Assembly: GCA_037176845.1 (NCBI GenBank)
Contig: JAYKXP010000032.1
Location: forward strand, 434,001 to 498,000
Direction: 5' to 3'
From: Paramarasmius palmivorus
Lineage: Eukaryota > Basidiomycota > Agaricomycetes > Agaricales > Marasmiaceae
Length of the DNA: 64,000 nucleotides
The position numbers and the translations under genes were made by a program. The notes under the pieces are model-generated. The model ran no database searches and was not told the origin of the DNA. It worked only from the letters and a program-made list of their open reading frames with translations. Shown here piece after piece: positions 47,580 through 59,774 of this stretch. Every line of letters starts with the position of its first letter. Within the stretch, counting starts at the first letter, position 1.

Positions 47580-48350
47580 ATGTCTTCAACTACACCTGCT
47601 TGGGTTTCTCCTTTTACTTGATGTAGAAGAGATCATTTTTCGGATGGCGGCTACTGGAGCGGTGTGTACCTTGTCTTCGTCTGTCATAGCTGTTACTAAC
47701 TATGGTCCATTACTCCGATATCAGACGTTTTGTTCTGGACATGGTACGTGCAGAATACTTCCCAATATCATGCTTCGTAGTGACTATTGTTCACAGGAAT
47801 CTTCACTCTCTTTTTCGGTACCATCTCACGCGCAAACCCCAAAGGGATGACAGCGGCGTGTCCCGCGCAGACCATAGCGCTTCTCTCGGTGCTATTCATG
47901 AGCACACTTCTCGGGGACTATAGCGAAATTAAGACCGCCTGTAGAGCATTTAGAACGGGATCTGGGGGGTATGCTTTCGGGGTATGCTTCAAGTGACAAT
48001 ATCAAAAGGCGGCGCTCTTGTGAGACGAAACGATTCTTTCTTTCGTGCTAGTACTAAGTCGGACTTTCGCATTGCAGTTCTTAGAACGATTCTCAAGTGT
48101 GTATTTCTTATCGCAAGGTCCGGCTCAGCGCTAACGCTGTGAGTACTCCAGCATCATGCTTTTGCATGCCACTGCCAGATCAGATACACCAAGTCGATAT
48201 TGGGCTCCTTTCGCTTCCTCGGTGGTATCTTCGGAGCTGCCAGTCTCACTACCGCAGCTTAGGAAAATGAACTCCGGAATCTGCCAGCTTCTGCAGTAAA
48301 ACGAGTAGAGCGTCGCTGTTCTCCAGGTCGACGCAAAGCACCTACGAAGT
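47580..48350 (+). pseudogene. Dead copy of the seven-helix gene (left)
   Basis: Begins MSSTTPAWVSPFT, like the intact gene at 37283, then hits TGA at 47619 because of a one-base insertion relative to the intact copy. Downstream intron/exon pieces can still be matched, for example the GGCGGCGCTCTTGTGAGACGAA region to the intact exon 3 end, and TTCAGCGCTAACGCTGTGAG to the intron near 37,890. It is not translatable. The same insertion is present in the copy at 51272. Confidence 0.75.
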
Positions 48351-48399
48351 TGGACTTGGACAAGTTGCAAGTTGTGACTGTCGGGGATAGCACTAACTT

Positions 48400-49900
48400 C
48401 TTCGCCACAGTATTATCGCACGCCGATTCATAATTGAAGCATTTTCGGAGTTCAAACGCTGGTATTTGGTACTCGTAGCTGTATCATCCTGCAAATTCTG
48501 ATCACATCGTTTGCACGGCGATATTCAATCCCCACCTTCATTCACCCATGACCATGTTGGTTAGAGAAACGGTTGGCTGGATTCTCCGAATGACGCTGTT
48601 TCTCATTGACGATCACCGCCACCCGCAAGTTGACGAAGACTCGTGGGGAGTTTGGGCCAAATAACGCTCACAGATACCGATGAGGAACGAACTTGGGTAG
48701 CTCTGAATTCGTGATTCCAGGGTTGGCTTCCTTACAGACTTGAAGGTGGTGGAATACGGTGCGAAGGCGCCTATTTTCTGCGATCTAAGCGGCTTTTTGG
48801 GGCGAAGGTGTTAGCTTCAACGCCGCATCATCCGTGGAAAGAGCAAAACTATTGGAGCACGGAAGAATATTCAAGTGACAATGTGGCTTTGGGAGTTTTG
48901 GTGGATACCTGGGTTCCTCGATCTGTCCATTCAAGGTGTCTGTCGTGGTAGAGAGCACACACCTGCGTTTCGGAGCGTACGCATGAAATCCTAAGTCATT
49001 CAACGGTCACCAGCTAGGGCTAGGTATGTGATGTCGATGAGTCGCCAAACGCTGAAGATTTTTCGTAGTTTCCCCTAATGCTGTAGGATGATGAACGGGT
49101 TGAGTGGCCTGTAAGTGCAACACACATGCTACTTCAACGTTATTTTGACTTTGCCAAAGTTCCCTTACAGATGTGATGTGACTCCAAGTCCCGACCAGTC
49201 CTGGCAGCAATCTCGGAAGATTGGGGGTTCTACCAACTATTTCGAGCGCACTTGACTCTCAGGCTGTGGTCTTAGTATAGGTATGTATTTGGTAGGTTAA
49301 TGGAAGTTGAAGTGGTGGCTCATCTTGGCTCATCTTGCATGCGTTCGGTCTCGGTGGCCGTGAGCGCTTCGCCCAACTGCTTCTACCGCATTCTCAAGTA
49401 GATGGACTTATAAGGTATCAAGAACTTTATGCCGAAACCATGGCAAAGTCGAGACGAAGATCAAGAGTCAAGATGAAGGGGAGCATATTACGAATGACAT
49501 AGGTATTGACAGTCATAGTTTACGGGGTCGAAATCCGAACCGGCAGGGCTCAATTTCAACTTAAATCCTGGACTAATTACAAACAATTGACCATGCCTCG
49601 ATATGTATGCCTCTGGCGAGCTTCTTGCACTGGCATGCTCCTGTAACAAGAGAATGCTGTAGAGTCGCGCTGAAGGAGAGCGCTCACCCGGCATACTAGA
49701 GAACCCTTGATTGCCGATTGGCCGCGTTGTTCAAACTTCAAGCTTCAAGCTTTGGCTCGGGAAACACTCCGGCATCTTTACGAGGTTGACTTGGCCGCCG
49801 ACATGGAATACTCGAATCGAGACTCGAGTTGTCACGGGCTAAATTCTAGCGTTCTGTTATAGTACCGCCAGCTCAATGGGCGCAGCCTATTTTCTCATGA
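48400..49900. other. No gene; remainder of the duplicated block
   Basis: Only short frames. The part up to about 49,470 repeats at about 52,080-53,095. From about 49,740 CTTCAAG-type short repeats appear (also near 50,370). Nothing coding is supported. Confidence 0.4.
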
Positions 49901-49908
49901 GATCGGCT

Positions 49909-50410
49909 TCAAGAGACGCGCGCCTCACCAAGATCTTTTCCAAAAGCGATCAGTCTGATCCGAAAACTCAACGCAGCTGCTTTCTCCCTGTAGGATAGAT
50001 CATGGGCGTTTGTGTTTGGGAAGGGAGCGCCATCTGGACCAGTACTAATCGTATTGTGGTGGTCGTTTGAGGTAGATGTAGACGGTTCAAATTGTTCAAA
50101 GGTTGGTAAGATGTACAAAGCGCGAGCCACTGAGCTGGAAGATTCTGCGTGCACCGGAGTATGAAGAGTTGGAATTTAATGGAGCTATTAAATGGTCATA
50201 GTCAGAGCGATGTAGACACAAGTTGTGATGGTGCATTGCTGCTCGCTGTTCCACAGGTATTCGGGGTGCGGATATGATGATGGTCGTTGAGCCGAAACCA
50301 CGTGATAGGTACAGTAATAAGCAACGATGAAGCGCCCGCGTCTTCTCAGAGTCGGCGAGCGAGCAGCCTTCAAGCTTCAAGCTTGCTCTTCCACGATACC
50401 AGCAGCACAC
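49909..50410 (-). other. Unrecognised minus-strand coding-like module Y, copy 1
   Basis: The frame 50154-49909 (containing STGPDGAPFPNTNA) and the segment ending VYIALTMTI near 50,190 are matched at 60,300-59,990 (STGPDGAPFPKTNA; VYITLTMTI). So a two-exon or longer gene fragment exists in two places in the same orientation. Composition is Ser/Thr-rich. No family recognised. Confidence 0.4.
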
Positions 50411-50556
50411 TCATCCCCAACACCACCCCAATCCCAATCTACGGTTATCCCTGCATCATTATGACTAGACGCGGTACCCATATCGGCTTTGATGCTGGCG
50501 CCTCTTCCTCCCACTGATACCCTTCTACTTCAACTGCCAATACCTCCTCCGGAAAC

Positions 50557-50979
50557 TTGAACGCATTTTCCAGTACCCCCAAAACCCCTCAATTTCGGTC
50601 GAGCTTGTGTCAACATACGAACGTTTTGGCACTCCGCACCCATGGGCTCATAGTATGGTACATGAAGAAAACCCGTACCGCGAATGATGTCGTTAGCAGA
50701 CTATCACCTCACATTTTGTGGAGACTGAGCGCTTCCTCAGTGTTGGTACCCGAACGTGTTTTCGCTGCCACATTCGATGATGTGAAGAAGTCAAAGCCCC
50801 TGCAAAAACCGCATTCATCAGTTCTGCGACTGCCTTCGTGGCATCCATTGCCCATGTGTCTTCTGGAGTCCGACGAGAGGCTCAGAGCGCTGGATCCGAA
50901 ACAACTCCTGCCCTACGATCTGGATGAGCCGGAAGAAGGTACACCTGACGGAATGAAAAGACGGTACTTAGCCTGGTAG
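50557..50979 (+). other. Unrecognised coding-like module, copy 2 (longest open frame)
   Basis: 140 open codons ending at a TAG at 50979. Segments NDVVSRLSPHILWRLSASS, VPERVFAATFDDVKK, LESDERLRALDPKQLLPYD and LDEPEEGTPDGMKRRYLAW are all conserved, at least partly, in the other copies. This is the best place to start when defining the module. No known domain. Confidence 0.45.
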
Positions 50980-51271
50980 TTGTTGATACTTGAATAAGGT
51001 ACGCGCGCTCCCTCGTTTGCCTTCCGGTTCCCAGCGTCTCAAGACCTACATAGAGAATAGGTTCGCGTATATCTCATCTACCTCATCCTTTATTCTACAC
51101 GGGAGAAGTTAGTGGTCATCATCGATGCATTTCATCTCGACGTCTTAGGATGCTTACGCGCCGTAGAAGCTGAGAAGGATAGAGGAGCAGGAGTTCGGGA
51201 ATGATGGGGACTGGCATTGTGTCTGTCTGGTATAAGGAGGTTGTAGAGCTGCGCTGTATCGCACCACTACC

Positions 51272-51960
51272 ATGTCTTCAACTACACTTGCTTGGATTTC
51301 TCCTTTTACTTGATGTAGAAGAGATCATTTTTCGGATGGCGGCTACTGGAGCGGTGTGTACCTTGTCTTCGTCTGTCATAGCTGTTACTAACTATGGTCC
51401 ATTACTCCGATATCAGACGTTTTGTTCTGGACATGGTACGTGCAGAATACTTCCCAATATCATGCTTCGTAGTGACTATTGTTCACAGGAATCTCCACTC
51501 TTTTTTTCGGTACCATCTCACGCGCAAACCCCAAAGGGATGACAGTGGCGTGTCCCGCGCAGACCATAGCGCTTCTCTTGGTGCTATTCATGAGCACACT
51601 TCTCGGGGACTATAGCGAAATTAAGACCGCCGGTAGAGCATTTAGAACGGGATCTGGGGGGTTGCTTTTGGGGTATGCTTCAACTGACAATATCAAAAGG
51701 CGGCGCTCTTGTGAGACGAAACGATTCTTTCTTTCTAGTACTAAGTCGGACTTTCGCATTGCAGTTCTTAGAACGATTCTCAAGTGTTCTCAAGTGCGTA
51801 TTTCTTATCGCAAGATCCGGTTCAGCGCTGACGCTGTGAGTACTCCAGCATCGTGCTTTTGCATGTCACTGCCAGATCAGATACACCAAGTCGATATTGG
51901 GCTCCTTTCGCTTCCTCGGTGGTATCTTCGGTGCTAGCTGCCAGTCTCACTACTGCAACT
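51272..51960 (+). pseudogene. Dead copy of the seven-helix gene (right)
   Basis: Nearly identical to the copy at 47580, with the same one-base insertion and early TGA after SPFT. The shared lesion shows that the gene was already dead before the 3-kb block was duplicated. The frames at 51394-51615 and 51479-51937 are chance readings of this sequence. Confidence 0.75.
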
Positions 51961-53099
51961 TAGGAAAATGAACTCCGGAATCCGCCAGCTTCTGCAGTAA
52001 AACGAGCAGAGTGTCGCTGTTCTCCAGGTCGACGCGAAGCATCTACAAAGTAGGACTTGGACAAGTTGTGACTGTCGGCGATAGCCTACTTCCGCCTAGT
52101 ATCACAGCGATATTCAATCCCCACCTTCATTCACCCATGACCATGTCGGATAGAGGAACACTGGTTGGCTGGATTCTCCGAATGACGCTATTTCTCATTA
52201 ACAATCACTGCCACCCGCAGGTCGACGAGGTATCGTGGGGAGTTTGAGCCAAATAACGCTCACAGATACCGATGAGGAACGAACTTGGGTAACTCTGAAT
52301 TCGTGATTCCAGGGTTGGCATCCTTACAGACCCGAAGGTGGTGGAATACGGTGTGAAGGCGCCTATTTTCTGCGATCTAAGCGGCTTCTGTGGCGAAGAT
52401 GTTAGCTTCAATGCCGCATCATCCGTGGAAAGAGCGAAACTATTGGGAATATTCAAGTGCAAATGTGGCTTTGGGAGTTTTTGGTGGATACTTGGCTTCC
52501 TTGATCTGTCCATTCAAGATGTCTGCCAACTAGATTAGAACCTGGGAGCACACACCTACCGTCCAGAGTGAACACATGAAGTTTTGAAGCCTGAGAGTTG
52601 TTTTACAGCGATCAGGCTGGTAGGCTTATCTCCTTTATGATAACGCTTAATGCTGACCAGTCGCCAGATATCAGAAAATTTTTGGGGATTTCAGTTAGCC
52701 TCCTGGGCCACGACGAGAGCGGGTTGAGTAGCTTATCCAAGCCCTTCAGTGGTTTATCAAAATCCCGTTACAGAGACGTGTCACGACTCTGAGTCTTGAC
52801 CAGTCGAGACAGCAATATTGGAAGGTTGGAAGTTCCATTGACTATTCCGAATGCATCTGAGTCTCAGGCTACGGTCTTAGTACGAACGATATCAGGTACG
52901 TGTTTTAGTAGGTTGCTTGGAACTTGAGCTGATTTTGCACATGTTCAGTCTTGGGGGCCGTGAGCGCTTCGCCCAATTGCTTCTATGATAGCCTAGATAG
53001 ACATTCTAATTATAAGGTATCAAAAGCCATTCCCGAGTCCGAAAGTCGGAACCAAAACGAAGTTGAGACGAAGATCAAGGGTCAGGAAGAAAGACTCTG

Positions 53100-54244
53100 G
53101 AGTCTGCAACCTCATGGGAGACAATAGCTGTAGTCAGCTGGAACTCGATGACTCTATATACCTAGCGTATAGGTAATGCACATCGGCTGCCCTAGGCTAG
53201 TTAAACGTTAAGCGCGGCTGATAAAAAACGCATCAAAGGTTCGGTTGAGCACTTTCACGCGGTTCCTGGGTCTGCTGACGTCACGACGTATCAATTAAGC
53301 TTTGACCTGGGGAATGCCGATGGCTTGCCCTTAGGTGGGCGCTTCGCCCAAGACCTCTTCTCCGCAAACACGTAGGACACATGCTCAGATTGCTCGCTCG
53401 ATGCTTGGGTGTATTTTGTCTTCAAGTTCGCTTCGAGTTAAGCACACCACAACACCATTGAAGGTTCCAAACTTGGACCATTCGGAATCAGTGTTTAGTA
53501 CGCATTGAACGCGGCCGGACCTGTAGCTTCCTTCAGTGACTCTTCACATGAGCATCGATCACTCTGACACAGGGAGGCTGGCATCGCTATGTGGGGATAT
53601 GGTCACACAGATAGTACAGCTTTGACTTTGTGCGGGTTCAGCGTAGTAAATATCAAGTACTACTTATGTGCAGTTTCGCTGCTTCAATGTCACGATTCGA
53701 TGCTGATTTGATCCTTCAATGAAATAATCTTCAACCCCTTAGACCCTTGATGAGTGTCTCCCTTGTCACCATGATAACATGGATCTTGATATTATCAAGA
53801 TATTATGCACATCTGATTCTGACATCACGGGAATTACCATGACCGGATTCGCAGTACTCAGGCTCGTAAGGAGTAAGATCCAATAGAATGTACTGCCAGT
53901 GGCATGCAGTACTAATATCTTCCGAGATCATAGGTATTAAGCGCTACATTGTATAGACAGCTGCAATTTTTCGGTTTGACTGAACTTTATCCATTTGTTA
54001 TTTCAAATGCTTCTAGCAGCCTCCTCGCACAGTCTGGTGTAATGTCCCAATTTCCGTCGATCAGTACTACCAAGATATCGGGTCATTCTCTCTGCCGCCT
54101 TTGACTTTCCATTTTTAAAACATCCTTCGAGTGAAAAGGCTTAAAAAGCCGTCGATCGTCTCTCCCAAACAGATCCTCGGCTACTTAGTATCTTGTGTTC
54201 AACTCCCTTCGAATTCGTCTTCAACAAGGCTCCGAACTGCTTCT
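53100..54244. other. Intergenic; nothing assigned
   Basis: No open frame of note. Left part is the end of the duplicated block; right part is the promoter region of the beta-trefoil gene. Confidence 0.4.
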
Positions 54245-54901
54245 ATGGACTCTCACGCACAGCTGTTTTACGCTCTTAAGAAGGACCCAGTGCGGTTGAT
54301 CGTCAACCAACAGCACCCGGAGCTGGTTGTTGTCCTGAGCGACGCCAAAGAGGGAACCGCAGTTGGTGTGGAGAAACGCCATAGTCCTAGTACCAATCAA
54401 GAGAAAGTCAGTCTTTTCAGTAAATGTTTCCTTCGTTGGCACTCAACCATATTTCCAGTGGAACATACACCCCGTTTCGAGCGCTGTTGATCAACACGAG
54501 TCACGGTTTTACATTCAGAACAAAAGCACTGGAACCTATGCCAATGTCGAAAACAAATCGTTCGACGTAAATCAAGAGGTCGTGGGCTCCTCCGAGAAAG
54601 TGGCATGGTTTATCAAGCAGTCGCAACGTGAGGGATTGATTTCCGCTTATCAGTAAGTACTGGTTTTTAATATTCGCGCTACTTCTCTATCTCTTACTAT
54701 TTCTAATCCAGCATTAGCCACAATGAGAACGGACTGTTTTGGAGTCTCGAAAACTCGTCCTCTAACTCGAAGGAGCCCAACTGGGTATGTACTGTAGCTT
54801 CTGTTCCAAAGATATCGCTCACGAAGGATGCCATCTAGGTCATCAAATTGTCCAATGATAAGGATTCGGGAAAATGTGACTGGTTACTGAAATCTGAGTA
54901 G
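54245..54901 (+). CDS. Small beta-trefoil-type protein, 163 aa
   Basis: Four exons, 54245-54406, 54459-54652, 54712-54784 and 54839-54901, join in frame with consensus introns of 52-59 nt. There is no signal peptide, so it is cytosolic, as usual for mushroom beta-trefoil proteins. Repeated aromatic positions of Q/K-x-W type are seen at the ends of each third: NQEKWNI, KVAWFIK, PNWVIKL, CDWLLK. The segment RFYIQNKSTGTYA is the typical strand pair of a ricin-B-like or mycocypin/mycospin-like fold. Relatives bind sugars or inhibit peptidases and serve in defence against feeders; which of these applies cannot be told. The gene stands alone. Confidence 0.65.
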
Positions 54902-56630
54902 CCCAACTTTCCTGGACTAAGCGGCGGGTTCAACCCCGAGTCGCCTTGAGCCTCAAGCAAATCGCCTACCCAGTCTTGATTTCAGAAAAACAACAAAGCC
55001 TATATACTCGTTCGAAATTGCGCATCAGATTGGCTCGTATAAAGAAAACCCATACTTACATAGTTCTGCGTGTTATATTCGATAAAACCCATACCGTTAC
55101 TCGAACTGTACTACCAAATGTTGTTGAATGTATTGGATCTTCGCGATTGGCAGTAGTGGTGATCTGAGACGTATTTCATTGTTATGCGCCTGTTCGTCTT
55201 GGGGCGTGTAAACCTTGACTGGGTTCATGTCGAAGTTTCCGAGCCTGCGAGATAAAGAACGATGACTCAGATATGTCGCGATGATCTTATTAGACCTCCG
55301 TTCTGAATCGCACCGAGTAACGAACGAGCGTTGACTCCTTGTGAACGTTTTCTTCCAACGGCGACAGTGACGAACGCGGTGAGCTTGACAGAACTATTAG
55401 CCTGACGCGAAGTCAAAAAGGTCAGCGGCAGATGACGGGTTATTATAAGTTTGGTTCAACATACCGCTTTAGAGCTCTATCTGCGAAGATCGGTTATGCG
55501 TGTCGGAGTCTCTATCGTGCAAGGAGGTGTTAGGCAACTGCCAAGAGATAGGAGAATACCATCACCGTCGTGTTCATAATCGTGATCCCTGAAGCGTCGA
55601 GGTGAGCCAAACGAACACGGAGGTATTCAGTTCTACGCGCCATGTACACGCTAGTATATTTGAAGTGCGTACGGTTTGAAGATCCTGGAGCGCAAGCTAA
55701 AGCCCCATCGCTTTCTACGCTCGGAGAGCTGGTTGTTGACAGTGGCACCAAGAACGCTGAGCGCCTCATCATGTGCGCGTGCACGAGTGGGCGCCTAGAT
55801 CAACCATAATGCATGACTGGCGAGAACCATTCCTTGACCATTCCTCGAACCTCGGCGCAGTACCATGAATTGCCGTCCAAAGATGGGCGGTATATGCAGA
55901 CAAGGCGTTCGTCACTGAAGCCACAATGTTTGAATCGCCTGGCTATGCTTCAAGTCGCGCATCTGTTCGAAAAGATACTTTAACCCTGCCGACTCGTCAC
56001 GAGCACCTTGAATTCATGCACGCACCCTAAACCTTGCAGTCTTGTTCTACTTGGTATGCTAGTTGGCTTTGAAGAGCCCGGACCACCATTCTGAATCGCG
56101 AGATGATCAGAATACGACGGTCTCCACCTCAGTCCGCATCCTTCGACATGATGGATATCGAATGTGAACGTTGATATGCTTGAACATGAACACTCGATTC
56201 ACATACCCGAGATAGATTCTGGAGATCATCATGGAGGTTATAGCGAACATATAGGACTAGTGAGCTGTTATTGAGCATTGGGATAAGCTAAATGTGGAAT
56301 TCCCGGGTCAATCCACGTACTTGCACGTCGAGACTCGAAGGAAAATGCGATGTAATTCCAAGCCTAGTCCACTGCTTGCCCTTAGACGTGAGATGAAGCA
56401 ACAAATGACTTGGGTAATTTGAGGTTTGAATGTATGGTATGCAAACGGAAGCCGGTGAGATATCATCTCGTGGTATTCCAGTGTTGAGCGTTGCACTGAG
56501 AGTAGATGATATGAAAGACGAGTGCATTGTTACTGTAATAGATCTGCAGCCTGATTCGACAAAGCAATCATGACAGAAGGATTCGCTTTCCAAAAATAAG
56601 GTACTAGCAGCCTAACGCGTCGAAGTGAGT
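54902..56630. other. No supportable gene
   Basis: Frames at 54946-55167, 55530-55784 and 56288-56593 are open but isolated, without intron boundaries, motifs or repeats elsewhere in the window. The minus frame at 55530-55784 has a protein-like composition, but I cannot extend it. Confidence 0.35.
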
Positions 56631-56638
56631 CCGGAAAC

Positions 56639-58230
56639 ATGAGCATATTGAGTCAGCCTACGCACCCAACATATGTATGTGTACCCAAACGCAATGCCAT
56701 GATGGTGGTCGACGTTGAAGAGCATAGACTGCGACAACCAGACGAAAGCGCCCGCGTCTTTCCTCTTCCTCACCATAACGATGCCAGCGACACACTTGAC
56801 GTCTCGTCACACCCCGAACCCATCTACACGATTATAAACAACAGTCAGCCAACATCCTCAAAGAGTATGGAAATAGTCCGCGACTAGATGGATGGGTGCC
56901 CACTTTCGCCCATCCAAACATCTTCCACATCAACTGCCAACGAACTGTCAATACCTCCTCTCACTCCGGAAACATAAGCGCATCACCTCCACTACCTAAA
57001 ACTCCACGCACCTCCCTCCGAATCTCACCCCAAACCCAGGAACTCGATGAAAGAATTCGAAGAAGACTACCACATGCAGTACCATCCAAAACCTCGCAGC
57101 TCCGGTCGAGTTCATGTCGGAAAATGGAACATACGAACGTTATCTCGCTCTTCACACCCTTCTCTGAAAACGAGAAACCTGATGGACCCATAGCGTGGAG
57201 TAGCAGTGGTGGATGAAGAAAGCGTACCACCAATGCTGTCTTTAGCAGACCACTGCTTCGCATTTTGCGTTGAAGAGTGACGGCAATATCAGTGCTGCTA
57301 CCCGAACGTGTTTGCTGAGAGACTCGCACTCTATTGCTGTCACGTCTGACGATGTGGATAAATTGGGAACTGCGTTCATCGATTCTTCCTTTGATCCGCA
57401 CCACCATCCGCCCACATGTCTCAGATTTGCCAGGAGCATACCAGGCCCGCTCGATGGCCAGGATGACTACTGCGAGGCATGCTGGATGGACAGGTCTAAA
57501 GTAATATCTTACCGGATGTCCGAGAATGAGAAAGCAACGCTCGAGTGCTTCCTTCTTGGCCGGTAACAACATCCTCCCACATGTCTCAGATTGACTAGTT
57601 GAATACCTGGCCCACACGATGGCTTCGATTCCAACTAGCATCGAATATGTGGACATACAAGTCAAAACTTCTTTGTCGATGCCTTTTCCCTCTGGGAATC
57701 ATGGCAAACATGCTGTTGTCTGCCCCACCAGGCTGGCGTTCATGAACGTCACTGCAAAAACGCTCACTTTGTTCCTGGCTATGTGACTCAGTGCCGTGAG
57801 GTGGATTTTCCGAGTCTTAGGAAGTTTTCATGCGAACCGGTGGGGTCCTTAGCTGGCCGTAGCACGTAGATAGTTTTATGTACGTGTAGTACGAACCCCT
57901 GCCGTTCCGAAATGGGACCTAGCGCAGGTTTATTATTATTATTATTATTATTATTATTTGCATCCTTCTCCGCACGCGCATTTTCTCGGGTCCGACGAGA
58001 GACTCAGGGTGCTGGATCTGAACCAATTGTGTCTTGCGATTTGGATGAACGGGAAGGGACGAGGGATGGTAGTCTGGTAGTCGTCGAACTGTACAAGGTA
58101 CGCCATCCCCCTTATATTTGCCTTTCTGGTTCCCAACGTCTAACGACCTACACAGAGAACAAGTTCGCGTGGATCTCGTCGACCTTCTGCATTCTGCACG
58201 GGAAAGTTGGTGATTATCACCTGGCATAGT
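56639..58230 (+). other. Unrecognised coding-like module, copy 3, split by an insertion
   Basis: The 5' part (56639-57250) contains LPHHNDASDTL and PEPIYTII, matched by the minus-strand piece at 60,430-60,330 (LPHLHDASNTL, IPIYTVI), and MLSLADH matched in copies 1-2. The 3' part resumes at about 57,960-58,230 (DLDEREGTRDG…). About 650 bases between, including the TTA repeat, have no counterpart in the other copies and look inserted. Frames are broken. Confidence 0.4.
57930..57958. repeat. (TTA)n microsatellite
   Basis: About nine to ten perfect trinucleotide units, directly 5' of the resumed module copy 3. Length variation between strains is expected for such a run. Confidence 0.9.
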
Positions 58231-58259
58231 AAGGTATTCTTCACGCCTCATTTTCATTT

Positions 58260-58908
58260 AAAGTTTTCAGCTAAGGAATATCCTCGCAGATGACTGTTTA
58301 CCTTCATGAGCACAAATCAAGTCTATGTCGATACTCCTCCAAATGGCGTGATACTAGTGTCATACCCCCAAGATCTTCCGCGTATACACATCCTTGGTAA
58401 GCTCTCATTCCCTCATCTCTCTCCATATGTCACTCACGCTCAGCCCCTCCAGTAGTGAGATTTCACCGCATGTTAGAGTCCCTCGTTAACTTCGCATCGA
58501 AACAATCAAAGCCAAAACTCGCGTCTGGCACCTCTTCAAAGTCATTTGAGCTAGTCGGCCGTTGAAGGAGGATAACAGGAAATAGACGAGATGTTGAATA
58601 CTACCTGGTTTGTTTGGAAATGTACGAAACGCACGTTGTGCTGGTCTTAGGCTGGTTTGTCAAATCATAGCCAAGATTAGGAGACCGACATACGCCTGCG
58701 ATTCCTTATGTTAACATCACTCTCGAGCCTACGAGCAGCTCTCCTTCGCTTGGATCTCCGATCAAGGCTCTAGCCCTCGAGAAGCCGGTAATTTGTCATC
58801 CCACAGTGGACAGACGAGCCTGGGTTTTCCAGCTAAAGGTCCTTTAATTGCTGAAACGAAGGCGTATAACAAAAAAGTTACAGAATAAATTCGGACCAGA
58901 GGTACATA
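58260..58908. other. Intergenic; nothing assigned
   Basis: No convincing frame. It is the 3' flank of the 241-aa gene on the minus strand. Confidence 0.45.
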
Positions 58909-59774
58909 CTATGGAAGCAGAGGAGTCTGGGGCAAGGCACTATCAATAAATTGGATAAGCTGAGGTTGAAACGAAGTATACGCTAAGAGAAGCGCCAACT
59001 TTGACAGCTGGCTGACGTCCATATCAAAAGAACGTATTTGTGAAAGCAGCCATCTCGTGGTGGTTTCGAGTATCCCAGCGTCATCCACGTCTAAAGACTC
59101 TTTGGTTAGAAAGGAATCGACCACGAAGGATTGATCGTGACTTACTGTGTTTGAATTGAAACGTCGGGCTGGATTGAGAAATGCCAAAGATATAGAATTG
59201 TGAAGTGGCGCTGGCAACATTGACCTGATCTCCAGAAACATTGTTGAACTGGCCACCAGAGACGGAAACCCCGGAATTGTGTGAAAACATTGTTCCGCCG
59301 TCCTGAGCGTCATCATTGTCGTTGGGAGCATAGTCGTTTCTACTATGAGGGCGATCGGTTTCGTTGTGAATGTCGTGATGATGATTGAGATCGATTTCGT
59401 CGTGGTTGTGGTCCAAGATCTCCTCAGTGTCCCTTGTGCTTGTGTCCGTGATACGTAGCTGGTTTGCTATATGGCTTCTCCCTGTCCGGATTAGTCGGAA
59501 CTAGAAAACCTGGGTCAATGGGCATGCTCAGAGTAGAGAGCTGTCTCCGCACCATATCCCGCGTCCGAATCGTCAACTGACGCTCCCCGGAATTACGATT
59601 TGGAGTCACTTGTTGCAAGGTCGGTGAACTCCCATTATACTGAGAGTCATTGATCGGATGAGCTATTACGAGGGAAGAATCCGAGGGTTCTTCGAGAACG
59701 GCTAGGGTAGAGGGCTCAAATGCCGGATGGGATACTTGAGTAGAAGAGCTTGAGAGTTCTTCGATGATGGCCAT
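58909..59774 (-). CDS. 241-aa protein with the A/B/C-type N-terminus and an FNNV motif
   Basis: Three exons, 59774-59553, 59458-59146 and 59099-58909, join in frame (242 codons with stop). Exon 1 starts MAIIEEL and aligns along its length with exon 1 of genes A/B (MSILEEILEP…), ending at the same kind of place (GERQLTI before the intron; A has ERQLTLWDE). Exon 2 is rich in His, Asn and Asp (NHHHDIHNETD…NDNDD) and then carries SGGQFNNVSGDQVNV, the form of the Asn/Gly beta-motif common at the N-terminus of mushroom NLR and kinase-like proteins. The last 60 residues are helical and leucine-rich. It lacks the rest of the A/B/C protein. Function unknown; a decoy or adaptor is a guess. Confidence 0.55.

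Larger units (their letters stand above)
46436..49470. repeat. 3-kb direct duplication, left copy
   Basis: Matches 50283-53095 in the same orientation at an offset of about 3.6-3.85 kb. The most similar part is 47,530-48,640 versus 51,215-52,240, where only scattered substitutions and a few small indels are seen. The outer parts are more diverged. It contains a coding-like module (46.67-47.29 kb) and a dead seven-helix gene. Starts with CCACGTGAT, which also marks 50,297 and 63,960. Confidence 0.8.
50283..53095. repeat. 3-kb direct duplication, right copy
   Basis: Direct repeat of 46436-49470; see that entry. It carries module copy 2 (50557-50979, frame open for 140 codons, including VPERVFAATFDDVKK and DLDEPEEGTPDGMKRRYLAW) and the second dead seven-helix gene. 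Small differences from the left copy include missing segments near 52,100 and near 52,440-52,560. Confidence 0.8.

Noticed and set aside
47702..47996. Overlapping 69-73 codon frames, repeated at 51394-51615
   Set aside because: They are out-of-frame readings of the dead seven-helix gene; repetition is due to the block duplication.
46436..53095. The 3-kb direct repeats as LTRs of a large element
   Set aside because: They contain dead host genes, lack TG…CA ends that I could identify, and the stretch between them (49.5-50.3 kb) has no polymerase or integrase motif.
55530..55784. Minus-strand 84-codon frame of protein-like composition
   Set aside because: Could not be extended by splicing and has no relative elsewhere in the window.
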